A stretch of 64,000 nucleotides of DNA from Ligula intestinalis (taxonomy: Eukaryota; Platyhelminthes; Cestoda; Diphyllobothriidea; Diphyllobothriidae), in assembly GCA_036362985.1 (NCBI GenBank), contig JAYGXS010000010.1, forward strand, positions 2,782,771-2,846,770, given 5' to 3'. Both the position numbers and the translations under genes were made by a program. This document shows positions 46,724 through 57,800 of the stretch, piece after piece (the stretch's first letter is position 1; every line of letters starts with the position of its first letter). The notes below the pieces were generated by a model. It was not told the DNA's origin and made no database searches. It saw only the letters and a program-made list of their open reading frames with translations.

Positions 46724-47563
46724 ATGCTCTCATTGATTTCTGTATTGCTGTTTAGTGTTACTTCGGGTTTTGCCTGTTTCAGCAACTCTGGTAATTGAAC
46801 CCCTTATTACGTATGCTATTATCAATGCTGCTATGCTTAATGTGGACTGTGTGGACATTATGAAATTACCAACTGATTTTTTTTATTGCCATGCAGGACC
46901 AGAACAATGTCCGCGAAGTGGCGGACGCGTGAATTATTCAGATGCCGCGCTGAAGCTACTGAATCCGAGTCAGTCATTAACAAAAGACAAGTCAGACGTT
47001 TCGGGTGCCTGGAATATATTTAAAATGACAATGACCACGGCAGAATCGAAGCCTGAGTGCCGTACTTTTCAAAGTGCAACCATCGTCAAGGATGTCTGGT
47101 GTACCATTCAGACTGCACGTGTCGATATTCTTATAGAGGTCATGTAAGTCAACAATGTGTGGTTCATTTCCTATTTTTCGAAATCATGTTGCCTGATGGG
47201 CTTTCATATTAATACAGTAGTTGCTAATTGTTAAGTATTTTCATATTTTCATATTTCAGGATGCCCCTTCGGTTTACGTTTGACCTAATACTCCCTAGGG
47301 TAGATCGGGTTTCGATGACAATTTTGGGGGCCGCGCTGAACGTCAAGTTGGAGGAGAAGCTGTCGGAAAATAGTGATCCTTCAGTACACATCCTGCAGCT
47401 TACTGAAGTCAGAATTCAAAATATCAGTTCAATCATAAACGACATTAAACGTCCTATTCCCAAAGCAGAATTTAGCGCCTGGAAAAAATGGGTTCTGGCA
47501 AACACTGAAAGGCTTCTACAACAGGCAGTTCTTCAGCGCGGAGTTGAACAATGTCAATGGTAG
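46724..47563 (+). CDS. Intact secreted protein, three coding exons; possible cystatin-like N-domain with helical C-terminal extension
   Basis: Exons 46724-46790, 46897-47143 and 47260-47563 join in frame to 205 codons plus TAG. Splice sites are canonical: G|GTAATT and AT|GTAAGT donors, and acceptors GCAG and TTTCAG after T-rich tracts. Introns are 106 and 116 bp. Residues 1-17 (MLSLISVLLFSVTSGFA) are a signal peptide. Exon 2 carries cysteines 18/27 upstream and a pair 77/91 (KPEC...VWC). Its order, Gly-Gly then an Ala/Leu helix (SDAALKLLN), then SDVSGAWNIF where cystatins have QxVxG-x-N-Y, then the cysteine pair, suggests a diverged cystatin fold. The Gln of QxVxG is Ser, so inhibitory activity is uncertain. 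Exon 3 (about 100 residues) is helix-rich (VKLEEKLSENSD, WKKWVLANTERLLQQAVLQ) with cysteine 203 near the end; I do not recognise it. Relics elsewhere share the exon plan. Confidence 0.75.
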
Positions 47564-47712
47564 TAGGAAGTTTTAAAGTTTCTTCTTATTCCCCAGTACG
47601 AGGACACTGGATGCCATTTGGAACTGCCTTTCAAATTTACTTTTTGGTTGGATATTTTTTGGTTAACTGGTGAGTGTACACGTGCTATGGTGAATCCAAT
47701 CAATATTCTAAA

Positions 47713-47718
47713 AATAAA
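47713..47718 (+). promoter_or_regulatory. Polyadenylation signal AATAAA
   Basis: It lies 150 bases after the stop codon of the intact gene and is conserved in position at about 32590 next to the relic at 32037-32442. Confidence 0.55.
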
Positions 47719-48240
47719 CATTTGGATTTGGAAATGATCATTCTTCTTGAAGAAGGACTCGTAACTGCTGGTGCGTCTAGCTTGGGGTTGGAAAAATGCA
47801 AGAAAATTCGATTCACTGTTAATACAAATGCAAAGGCTATGCTAATATTAAAACGGCTGATGATCACAAAAAAATGTCATTTAGAACAGAAGTGAGGTGA
47901 TTTAGAAAATATATGTGACATGCTACACAGGAGTGATACAACAACACACATGTAAATAACTGCTAAGAGTCTGATTGGTTTCTAGAAAAATATGTAATGT
48001 TAGTGGCACGAAATATTGATTAATTACTACAATCTGGCAGTGGCTCTGTTACTTGAGCAAAAAATAGAATCAGTAATGGCAAAAGACTGCAATGACCTAC
48101 CTAGCGTGAGAATATACTTGACGCAATTCAAATATCTGCTTGATTCCTTAATAGACTGAAAATGCCCATTAGGACGGAGTAAGTTTTCGCTCCAGGTACT
48201 AGCGCGAATTAGAGAGAAGGATTGTAAAGAGGCAGATTAT
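47719..48240. repeat. 3' flank of the intact gene, multi-copy
   Basis: Collinear with 32600-33120 and 59640-60060, and the reverse of 9300-9700. No gene is seen. Confidence 0.5.
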
Positions 48241-49633
48241 TTGGATTATTATCCTGAGCATTCGGTCTCGTGTGGGAGTCCATCTTCAGAGAGAAGAGCG
48301 TTCACATTAAGCAAGCAACAGTCTTAGCGGGCAGGAATCAATCAATTTTTAATCACGGGAAGTGTGGGAATGCATTGTGGGCCGTGCAAACATGTCTGCG
48401 GAGACCGAGAGATTGGCATGTCTTGCTGCCGGCGTGGGCGGTTATTATAACAGCTGCGTAGTTAAACGTGTGTTCTGTCTCGTAGCTGTGGGTCACTGCT
48501 TGCGAAAAAGCGTCACCCCTTCCGACAGACATCTTATGTTTGTATATGCGCGATAGTGGAATATGTGAAAATGGACTATGTCAAATGTTTGTGATGAGTA
48601 ACGCCGCTGACGCCAAAGTAAGATGACAATCATGCTTCGTTCTATAAAATAAGTAGACCGATATGCAATTCAGAAAGGTCGTGTTTAATCTTATCGAAGA
48701 TTGTTACCGTTATTACAAACAAATGAGATTTGCTGGCTCACAAGTAAACTGCAATATGAGTAGACTAAAATTTCCTGAGCTGCCAGTGTTAAATAAATGT
48801 AGATTATTGTAGAAAAATAGATGTGTGGCATACATAGATACAAAAACATAAGCAACAATGGTATTTTTAAAGAAAGGTACCCAACATGATTTGATGCATT
48901 TAATAAATTTTGCATCGGGTGGGGTTTATCCAGCCGTATGAATGACAATTTTAAATTAGCTCAGGGTCCGCTTTGTTCGCTTGCAAAGATTTATGGAAGA
49001 GCGGGTTTAAGGTCAACAGAATGACCACTTTCTGCGAGAGCCTTATAAATTGGGGCTCGTGGTACTCTATAATTTTGCTGGAAATGCCTGGTAGGCAAAG
49101 CAGCCATTGTCCGTTTTACTTAAGAGCTAGTAGTAAGGCTTAGGAAGAATAGTTTTATTTCCATGGTACAGTGAAAGGGTCGCTTGATTGCATTTGAAAT
49201 TCCATCACCCTTTTGGGGTTAGGATATACAGTATGGGCTTCTTAAAACTCAATGTTTTATCAATTTTGGTGTTAGACAATTGATGTACTTCTGAATAAAG
49301 CGTGCAGGATATCCACAGCTGTTTTAATGTAGGACAGCTCTGTGGCAAGGTCTCACTGGAACAAATGTTCTCTGCTCATTGAAAGAGAGAACGCACAAGA
49401 TTTAATTTACCCTAAACTGGTACAAAACTCAGAAAATGCAGGCATTGTCCTTTTTACATATTTTGAGGAAGAATGAGTGCCATATTGAACCATCGTTCAC
49501 TCTAAACGTGACGACGTCTAGGAAAGAAATATTAATTATCTGCCCTGTTTCCATTTTTATTTTAATGAGGGTGTGTAGGGTATTCATAAAATTAAGGAGA
49601 TCATCGGCGTCTTCCTCAGAATCAATAAAAGTG
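48241..49633 (-). pseudogene. F1 Penelope-like element, convergent with the intact gene
   Basis: Minus: IDSEEDADDLLNFMNTLHTL and IKIKMETGQI, then ISFLDVVTFRVNDGSI (RT after the missing YVDD, 49633-49490). The linker reads HRAVLH and SCGYPARFIQKYINCLTPKL (to 49230), then KGDGISNAIKR. A heavily decayed GIY-YIG entry follows at 49090-49150, and its C-terminal block DAFSQAVTHSYETEHTFNYAA is at 48520-48440. A hammerhead relic closes it. The RT is truncated at 49633 by SINE-like sequence. Confidence 0.75.
48243..48295 (-). ncRNA. Decayed hammerhead motif of F1
   Basis: Box 1 CTGAAGA (48283-48289) is good. Helix II is long here (GG-A-CTC with GAG-A-CC, 48264-48281). Box 2 is GAAT (48260-48263), followed by GCTC and AGG. 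The last base of box 2 and helix I are degraded. Confidence 0.5.
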
Positions 49634-50010
49634 AATCTTAAGTTGGTTTGACAGATTTGCTTTATTTGAGTTGACCCAAGTGTGAAAAACTCTAGGCGTT
49701 TGGCGGGATTTGAACCCGCGCATCAGAGAAAGCCTTTACCGAAGGCAAATGCTCTACCGCTAAGCTACAAACGCCCGCTTCACGCCATGAGTTTAATCAC
49801 ACTTGGATCGATATTACCCGCTCAAACTTTCGCTCATATGGAATCCACCAATATGGGAGCAAGTTGACTGCCCAAGCAGGATTTCCGAAGCAATCATCTA
49901 GAATCCACCAGAATTACTACTAGGCTGACTTAATTATTAAGTTGGTTTGGCAGATTTGCTTAATTTGAGTTGACCTAAGTGTGAAAAACTCTAAGCGTTT
50001 GGCGGGATTT
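49634..50010 (-). repeat. tRNA-headed SINE-like repeat, two tandem units, second cut by the assembly gap
   Basis: Unit 1 is 49634-49937. Unit 2 starts at 49938 with the same TTAAGTTGGTTTG and runs into N at 50011. On minus, unit 1 (49774 to 49696) has tRNA-like parts: acceptor GCGTTTG/CAAACGC, A-box TAGCTTAGCGGTAGAGC, T-arm GCGGG-TTCAAAT-CCCGC with B-box. The anticodon region is about eight bases too long and shows no clean seven-base loop, so it is not called as a functional tRNA. Repetition and the shared relative at 39541-39640 favour a SINE. Confidence 0.6.
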
Positions 50011-50110
50011 NNNNNNNNNNNNNNNNNNNNNNNNNNNNNNNNNNNNNNNNNNNNNNNNNNNNNNNNNNNNNNNNNNNNNNNNNNNNNNNNNNNNNNNNNN
50101 NNNNNNNNNN
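50011..50110. other. Assembly gap (100 N)
   Basis: Exactly 100 N, the usual arbitrary gap size; true length unknown. It lies inside a SINE tandem. Confidence 0.95.
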
Positions 50111-51440
50111 CAACGCGCGCGTTGTCGTACCATGCAAACGCGAGCTACACGTGTACTAGATTGCCATTGGTTGGAATGATGACGTAATCGATAGATGATT
50201 GGCTGTTCGATTTTTATCAGCGCGCGCGCTGTGGACGCCATCATGATGTGGCGCAATCTGCTGATTAGACGCACAAGCGAGCTATCGTTAATGTGACTTT
50301 AAATCCGGTAAACCTGTTGTTTTCTGCTGTTTTCTTCAACATGTGGGGCCCCCATCAAAGATAGAATTATGACGACGTGCTTTGCGTGATTATCTTGAAG
50401 ATTTACGTAAAACTGAGCAGGAAACATGGTAAATTACGACATTGTCACACTGTGCTAACCCTTCTTGCAGTTCTTTGTCTAAAGATTAAGACTTGAGCAC
50501 ATCATTGGGGGAGGCTGTTCGGTATCCGAAGAAGTAACCGAACAGTCAACAAGTAACCCAGCGATGGAGCAAGAGCACAGTCTGAGGGATGTTTTTTGGT
50601 CTTGGGCATTATACACCAACATCCTCATAAAACATGTGACAAAACTCCTTACCATTTAAAAGTGTGCTGCTCCCAAACTATCAAATGATGATCGTACGCT
50701 TCTGGGAAAGAAAACCAATCGTACAAAGGTGAAGGCAATGGATAGTGGTTTGTATGTCCATATGGGACTTGTTACAAATTTATGTGAGAAGATAAGTCAA
50801 TTGTTCATGCCTATTGTAAGAAATAAGATAGTAAATACTAAGCTGTTGACGGACTACCGTTATATCGGAAAATAGAGTGTGAGTTTTGGCCGCTCAACCT
50901 TGTAACTCGCTGTTACGTTCCCTATTGTTACCTCCGTACTAATTGCCGTATTTCCTTCTTTTAGATATACACCGAAAGCAGGATGACGATGATGCGCTAG
51001 GACCGTACGAAATACCAGAGCCCACTTTGAACTCTACAATTATACGTTCTGGTAACCAAGAATTCTAAACATGGACCAAAGATAATTTTTTAAATTATTT
51101 TGTACCCTAATATGGTAAAGCTCGTTTTAAATATTAATTTATACATTCGAAAAATGAGCAGTCTTCAAAAAGTACTATTTCGCTATGGGGGGTTTGACGG
51201 GAGAATAGGTAACCCCTATACGGATGAAAACAGAAATTAAATTTTTCTAGCTACAAGTTTGATAACGCGAGCTCGCTTGGAGCTCCTTTCGAGCTCGATT
51301 TTCCAAATAAGCGGGCTCGAAAAGAGCTCGTTTTGCTCTTGGGATCCAAGCACCTTTTTATAGGGCACACAGTAGAAATCGGTGGCTGAGCTTGTGTAGG
51401 TTGGTCTATTAGGCAAAAGAAATAACAAACCCGAACTTAC
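50111..51440. other. Low-copy region, no gene seen
   Basis: Sequence changes character after the gap. Perfect palindromes CAACGCGCGCGTTG (50111-50124) and CAGCGCGCGCGCTG (50218-50231), and a cluster of GAGCTC words at 51265-51335. No coding feature is recognised. Confidence 0.45.
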
Positions 51441-51751
51441 TTCGAATACACGTTTCGTTGTCCAGCCGCATTATAGAATAACTTCTCTTTTTGCATTCCG
51501 CAAGAAGGGGATCCTTAGATTCGTGGATGTTTGGATTGTAACATTTCTTTCCCAGTTTCGAATCGGTCGTAAAGATAGTGCGTTCACTGGGAGCAATACC
51601 ACTTTGTATCCAGTCGTACACCACGGGCCAGCCATCACAGGCACCCACATCTTTCTCCTCCATGGGATCATTATAGTCATTCACAGTGCATCCCCGTCCT
51701 CCATCGCAAACGTGTTTGTAATACTTATGGCCCAATAAGTAGAAGGGCCGC
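51441..51751 (-). CDS. Candidate internal exon of an unidentified cysteine-rich protein
   Basis: An open minus frame is bounded by a TCAG acceptor (51752-51755) and a consensus donor GTAAGT (51440-51435). The peptide, about 103 residues, starts RPFYLLGHKYYKHVC and contains CDGGRGC, GACDGWPVVYDWIQSGIAPSE, KKCYNPN, AECKKRS and ETCIR: six cysteines. The CDGW..YDWIQ..GIA..E run is faintly like the CxGGxPxxAxxYI..GIxxE region of papain-family proteases, but catalytic residues are not in this exon and I do not assign it. Not repeated elsewhere in the window, unlike nearly everything else. Opposite-strand frames over it are shadows. Confidence 0.45.
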
Positions 51752-51860
51752 CTGACGAGGAAATTATTAAGTTAATGCTAATGATAATAATAATAAACAT
51801 AATCCTTACATCATCCCCGGAAGATGAAGAAGAGGAGACGATTTCTGAGACCAAAGTATA

Positions 51861-51912
51861 TTAAGGCTGACGTTTCAAAACTCTCTCACTCTCATCGTCA
51901 GAGAAAGGTGTC
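51861..51912 (-). ncRNA. Hammerhead-like motif in the low-copy region
   Basis: CTGACGA (51895-51901) and GAAACGTC (51869-51876) give both core boxes, a loopless AC/GT helix III and a C at the cleavage position. The 18 bases between the boxes can pair only weakly (GAGA/TTTT type). Helix I is weak: AG/CT next to the core, then imperfect. No PLE protein is recognised nearby. Confidence 0.45.
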
Positions 51913-54849
51913 TGTATTCCTGTGTGCGTCAGGTAGATGTGAACATCCATTCGCCCATGCGTCAGTCATATGCGCCTGAACATCTAACCGGAGTTGGATG
52001 CGGTATCCTAACATATAAACTCCCAACAACTCCGCGTGAGTGAAGTTCAACAGACCTAACAAGACGACATAAAGACGCTAACATTTTCTTTCTGGTTTTT
52101 ATTTGGGATCCACTGAGAGAGTCACATATCGACCGGCAGCAAATATATGCTACCGAAATTAATTAGAGCAGTTGGAATTTGCAGGTCTGGCTTGCTTCAT
52201 ATCGCCATCTTGTCCCCTGTACTGATGGCCTGAACTCAAATGTAACAATAGATCAGCTAACGTTAATTATTCCTGAATAACGTCGACAAATTGTGATTTT
52301 TGTGGCTCAAATGTGTGTGGCTCAAAATCAACTGATTCGAACGCAAGCTATGGATGCTAACTTCCAGAGATTTGTGTATACCCAGAGGCTTCGCATATTC
52401 AAACCTTGATCATTCGCATCTCACTGAGTAAGTTTTGCTGTCTGGTTTGGAACAATACGACGACAAGCGTTTTTGTATACCGAATTGTGTGCAACTGATG
52501 AAAGGGTATTTACTCCGGAGAAATCGACTGAAAGCTGTAAGCGAAAAGGGAAGCAATATTAATTGGCCGAACGAAGTTTGGAGTAAATGTTGGCGTAGCA
52601 ACCCATGCCACTAATATGAGACGCATTTTTACCTTTGAGGTCGTGGAAATTATGAGTCTACGTGATGAACGCTGATTGAGGCAAGCGCAGGTGGCCCGAT
52701 TTAGACTGACTGCTCCTTGTTAAACACGTCTGTCCTCTTCCTATCTTATTTGATGAATCTTCTTGACAGGAGCCCGTAAAGGGAAACAACAATCCAGACT
52801 GCACACTATCATCTAGTTAGCGAAGTCTAGGAAGATATCGATCACTGTGATAAGGAGAGTTTCATTCTGCAACATGGTTGGCCTTAGCGACTTGCACTGA
52901 AGGCAAAATAGTCATATACTGAGATTTAGGGCTTACGCGTTTGAACTTTTTTACCAAAATAATTATCCTAGAGACTTTGCACGCCGGTTAATGAAACCAA
53001 AAGAGTCCAGCGAAATGTAACTAGGTGGTTTAATTAGGTGCCCAAAATAATAACACAATGAATTCTTAAGAATGTGTCTCAACTCGTCGTAAGACACTTC
53101 CGGAAACGCGAAATGAACGTGGCGTACAAACCGACGATTGCATTACGCACTTAACTTGTACATTCCAAGGATAAGGTTGGCTTTCTCTGCAAAAAAGTTG
53201 TCTAAAAGATCTCATTTGAAGTTTTTGATGCCGTATATAAATACCAAATTAAAAAATCCATCTCCACAGCCATCTGTGAATATCAACTAGCAGTTAAGAG
53301 GCCTGCGTATCTGTCCTAAGTGGCCATGCGTAGCCTTGATACAAGGCAGACCTTCGCATGGGACAAAAAGCACACCAAAATACTGACATTTGATTAAAGT
53401 CATGCATTATGTATCAATCGGTAGCATGACAAGAGCCATCAATATAGACGGACTCATATGGCAGACGCTAAGAGGCTCAAAGACCAAGACTATTGATTTT
53501 CTGCAGTGCGTTCTTTATTTTAGCTGTTCTTTGCGTATTTACTGAATCAAGTTGCCATCCTTTCCCAACGAACATGTCTGCGTTAACCAATATATAAAAA
53601 TTATGATGCTCTAAAAGAGAAAAGACATGACACTTTGACCACCGTTTGCACCAGAGCATCGTGGATCTATAGGAAGTGACTTGCGCGTGCATCAATTTAT
53701 ACCGATAGGGGACATGTGCCACATATACATTACTCCTTTCGTGGGCGCTAACGCTTCTGTGGGAACCCGTGATCGCTGACACATCACATCAAGGCTGCCG
53801 TCACGTTAACTGTTTGCAACCTGTCTGGCGCGACCTACTAACACGCCCAGTCTCAGCTGCGCCCACACCGCGCGGCGTAACCTCGCGCGGTCCAACCAAT
53901 CATCTTCAAGGCTGCATGAAACCAGACAACTAGCGGTGGCCACTTGGATGAATGTCACTAGACATCACTTCATACCCTAACCAACTAGGGGACGGATGCA
54001 TTAGTCTGCGAGTTAAACTTCCTCCGAACTATTTTCCTTTCCACCTATAAAGAGCACACTGTGAACATAATCGTACTCGACGGTCGAGCATCCCTAATAA
54101 TGTCTGCCCTGCTGGTCGACATATTGGTCCGTTGTAGGGACGCGTCTAGATTCGCAGCAAACTATTCACATGTATGGCATTTAATTTTCTTTACGCAATG
54201 CCCTCGATATGTTTCGTCTTCGAAGAACGGAATTTGGCAATTTCCGCCCCACGTGGCATGCCGAACTGTTCGTGTAAGCTTTTCTAGCTTTCCTTTTTGC
54301 ATCTTTGAAAATAAAGAAATGTACATTTAGAAAGTTTGATTCAAAAAAAGTTTGAGGAAAAGAAAGGTTGGTTGATTTAAAATGTATAAAGTGGATTAAA
54401 AAAAGGATGTAGCAAGCACGAAAATATGCGCTTCAACGAAACTTTGCTAGCGTTCATTGCTCTGCCTATTAATCAAAAAACCCAAATAAGTTAACTAATT
54501 AATTATTGTTGTTGGTAATCGGTACAGCAGAAAAAAAATTTGCTTTTGAATTTTGTCGAGTGACCTACTAACTCGATCTTTTTAGCGGTATAGTCAGGTT
54601 TCGACAGATCCGATTTCAACCAGCCCGGAAGACAGGACAGACAAATTCGACGTTCGACATCCCAGTCACGTTTCTTCCGCAATCAAGTGCTTCTCAGCAT
54701 TCGTGACAATTTTGGGCAGACTTCTGTCGCACGTTCAAGCCTGCGCTTTTGATTATAAGTTTTCCTAAAGTCTGTCTCCTACCAAAGACCAAAATATGGT
54801 TCTCAACGAAAAATACTGATTCTCCAGAGCTAAGTACAACGTTCGCAGA
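51913..54849. other. Unassigned stretch
   Basis: No gene family recognised. A GC-rich patch (53825-53910) and a TATAAAG at 54045-54051, followed by a weak open frame (54061-54330, no ATG at its start), are noted without a call. Confidence 0.4.
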
Positions 54850-57800
54850 TACGTTGGTTAAGGCTCATTTCAAGAGAAGGGTATCTTGGTTGTCTCACCG
54901 TCGTAAAGATGGAGCATAGCTCGCCGTTTGCTTAGTAACTTTGGAATAGATCAGTTCAAGCCGAATGCGAAATGCAGAGACAGCCAATTTCATCTTTGGA
55001 TACTTGTAAGTGAGAAATTGATGGTGGTGTAATATGAATCAATCAAAGGGGATTTGAGACAGGGAAGCTTCACACAATGATGAATTGGTTAAAAAAAATT
55101 TTCGCCGACATTTCTGTGCACGTAACATCTATTAAAGCGGATATGGTCGCCATGTCAGAGGTTATCGCGAGAGCCTCTATTGTGCTTTCTCGCATTGACG
55201 CATAGCGTAATCATGATACTCGCGACGGACTTCCCTTTAACGAACTTCACGAACATTGTTACAGTCGTCCGGTTATATGGTTTTGGCATGAAGCTCGTGA
55301 ACTTTCATGAGTTCTTCCATAAAGGTGGGAGTTGTAAATCCTCGAGTGCTCTTATGAGCAAAATGACGATTTACAAGTGATAGGAGTTTTTAACTTAGCA
55401 CCCAAAAATTCTCTCCCCATTATGTACTTTCTGTAAAATGACCTCCAGATTTTTTGGTCTTTGGTTACACATACGATGAAAAAATTCAAAACTTCGCAAA
55501 TATACTCCTTCGCTTTAAAAAATGTTGTGACTTCGTTTCGTATTCTATTTGAAAATCAACATCCATCATGGGATAGGAATATATCTATGTCTTAATGGTG
55601 GGATTAAAACAAGCCAAATAATCATAGTCACATTCATAACCATAAGCCTCGTCTCCCCAAGAAACCACGATATGCCTATAAGTCATCGCACGTTCAAAAT
55701 ATGTTAGTAATATTGACGCCCAAGAATTTAACCGCCCCAGTCACCATCAACAGAATTCCAATCTGGATGCTGGTATTGTCAAATCTCATCCGCATTAATG
55801 CTTTCTCGCAATTAACCCTGTAAACTAGCGCTCCTGACGGCACTCATATAACCTTGCATACTCACTTCAATACACAGAACAAAGAAAGCAAATACATTTA
55901 AATCTGCCTATCATACAGGCTAGCAGATCCTAGAGGAGAAAACTGGAGCTAAATGTGAACTGTGTTGCTATCAACATGCCATGTAATCTAAGCTTAAACT
56001 AATGCTAAATCATCTCAATACATATAAGCTATGGACGTACGACAATATTTCGAAATACGTTCTTTATTTAAGGTCATTTATATTTCTCCCTTTTGTGGAC
56101 CCATTGCACAAAAATAACGATCGTGTTGGATTTTTCTGTCTTCGTAATACCGTTGGTTAAGTCTCCAAGCCTACATCGCCACCACACCGATGATACTAAT
56201 TATAAGCTATTTGGTGTTTCTACTCAGTTGGACCTGAGGCGTGCCAATAGTACGTTTGATAGGTTTCCATTATGATGTCCCTTTGACGGGTGCTCTTGAG
56301 AGCACTCATCTCCTTTTTCAAATAAATCTACATATATAGCTATCAGCTAAATAATTTTATGAATTTTTTAATATATGACTTTTGGGTTGGTTGTCGGCAC
56401 ATTACTATTTAGGATCAAAACCGATATGTCGATTAACATTTTGGTCGAAACTAGTCAACATCTGTTGAATAACCACGCAAGTGAATGGTAAATATGTTAT
56501 ACCGTACTTCCGCTTAGGTATTAGCCATAACTCCAGTCACGTGTGTTGCCTATGTTCCTCTTGCTGCGTGATGCTGCAACTAGGAGTTCGGCTCAGCTTT
56601 CGTCTTCACTGTAATTCCTTGGGAATTTCATACACGGTCTTGTAGTCAACGTGCTGACTCACACACCGCAAGGGTGGATTTCGGTTTTAAAAGTATTTTA
56701 CTTATGAACATTGTTTACAATTGTGAGGTGGTTATTCATAAAACATCGTAAACGTTTATTTACGTATGCTGCACATACTGCATAAAATGTGTTCTGATGT
56801 CTTTTTCAATATTTTATGACTATAATGTGACTTCTTCCTTAAACTAAAGGTGAAAACGTACTTTTCCTTGAACAAGATTTACAAAGTGCGCAGTATGTCA
56901 ACCTTGAATACCAGTTAAGTGGTCACCAGGTTATAAAATTATTCCGCAATTGAGCAGCTTTTTAAAACCGAAGGGTCCCCTTTCTTTTAGAGTATTATTC
57001 AAAGTAGGCATATTTGATATCGAAAAAGTGTGACAAATAAGTTTTCCATGCATGGTTTCCACGAAATATATTTTAATTTATAAAGGCAGTCAAAATAAAT
57101 GATAAAAGGCATACCACTTACGAAACCCGTTTTTGAAATAGATGCGTTGTTCTTGTTTCATGCATTTGGGAGGTTTGTTCGTCAGGGTACTGTGGGATAG
57201 AACGCGCATTCTTGAAATTCGCCCCTCCAAAACTGACCGAGAATTTCCCGAAGCTTTCACTCGTATGATTCATGCATCAAACGTTGACTTGGATGTTATT
57301 TACAAGCACTTTAAAGAACGACGGACAAGACAGAGGCCGCATGACAGAGACTACTGAGGCCACACCTTCTAATCAAATCTCAGCCTAAATAACTGCTGAC
57401 TTTTTCGGTAGTTGTGAAATGTTAGTTGTTCCTTGCACGTTTCCTGTTAGTCCGAAGACAAGTTGGGGCACCAAACTCGAAAAACCACCCATTGAAGATA
57501 TTTGTTTATCCCAAGAAAACATCTACTTCAAATTAAAATATATTGGGGTGCGTGTGTTTCAGTTTATACGGAAAAACTCTTTCTTTCAATCAGTTTTTAG
57601 CAAAATGCGCCTTTTTTAAAGAAGAAACTTAACATAAGAGCATACTTCGGCCTTAGAGAAATTTCCAATCAGGACTTTTTACGATTGTCAGGTGTGTTAT
57701 CTATAATGCCCCTTATCCGTCAATTGATTAATACTGCCTATATAATATACATTATGATCCATATCTCTTACAGAATGTTGTAGGAACTATGTAACTTCTT

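Noticed and set aside
49696..49774. Functional tRNA gene on minus
   Set aside because: Acceptor and T arm are good and A/B boxes are present, but the region between D arm and T arm is about eight bases too long and no clean anticodon loop with T33 forms. The sequence is part of a repeated unit.
53477..53782. 101-codon minus frame as a gene
   Set aside because: No splice context, no recognisable motif, no homologue in the window; composition like the surrounding DNA.
54045..54330. TATAAAG plus open frame as a promoter-gene pair
   Set aside because: The frame begins with GTG, its first ATG is about 40 bases in, and no splice site or domain supports it.
55080..55380. Conserved exon in the 1700-2250 / 19190-19560 / 54850-55440 repeat
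   Set aside because: Short peptide similarity follows from nucleotide similarity; stops differ among copies and no strand is favoured.
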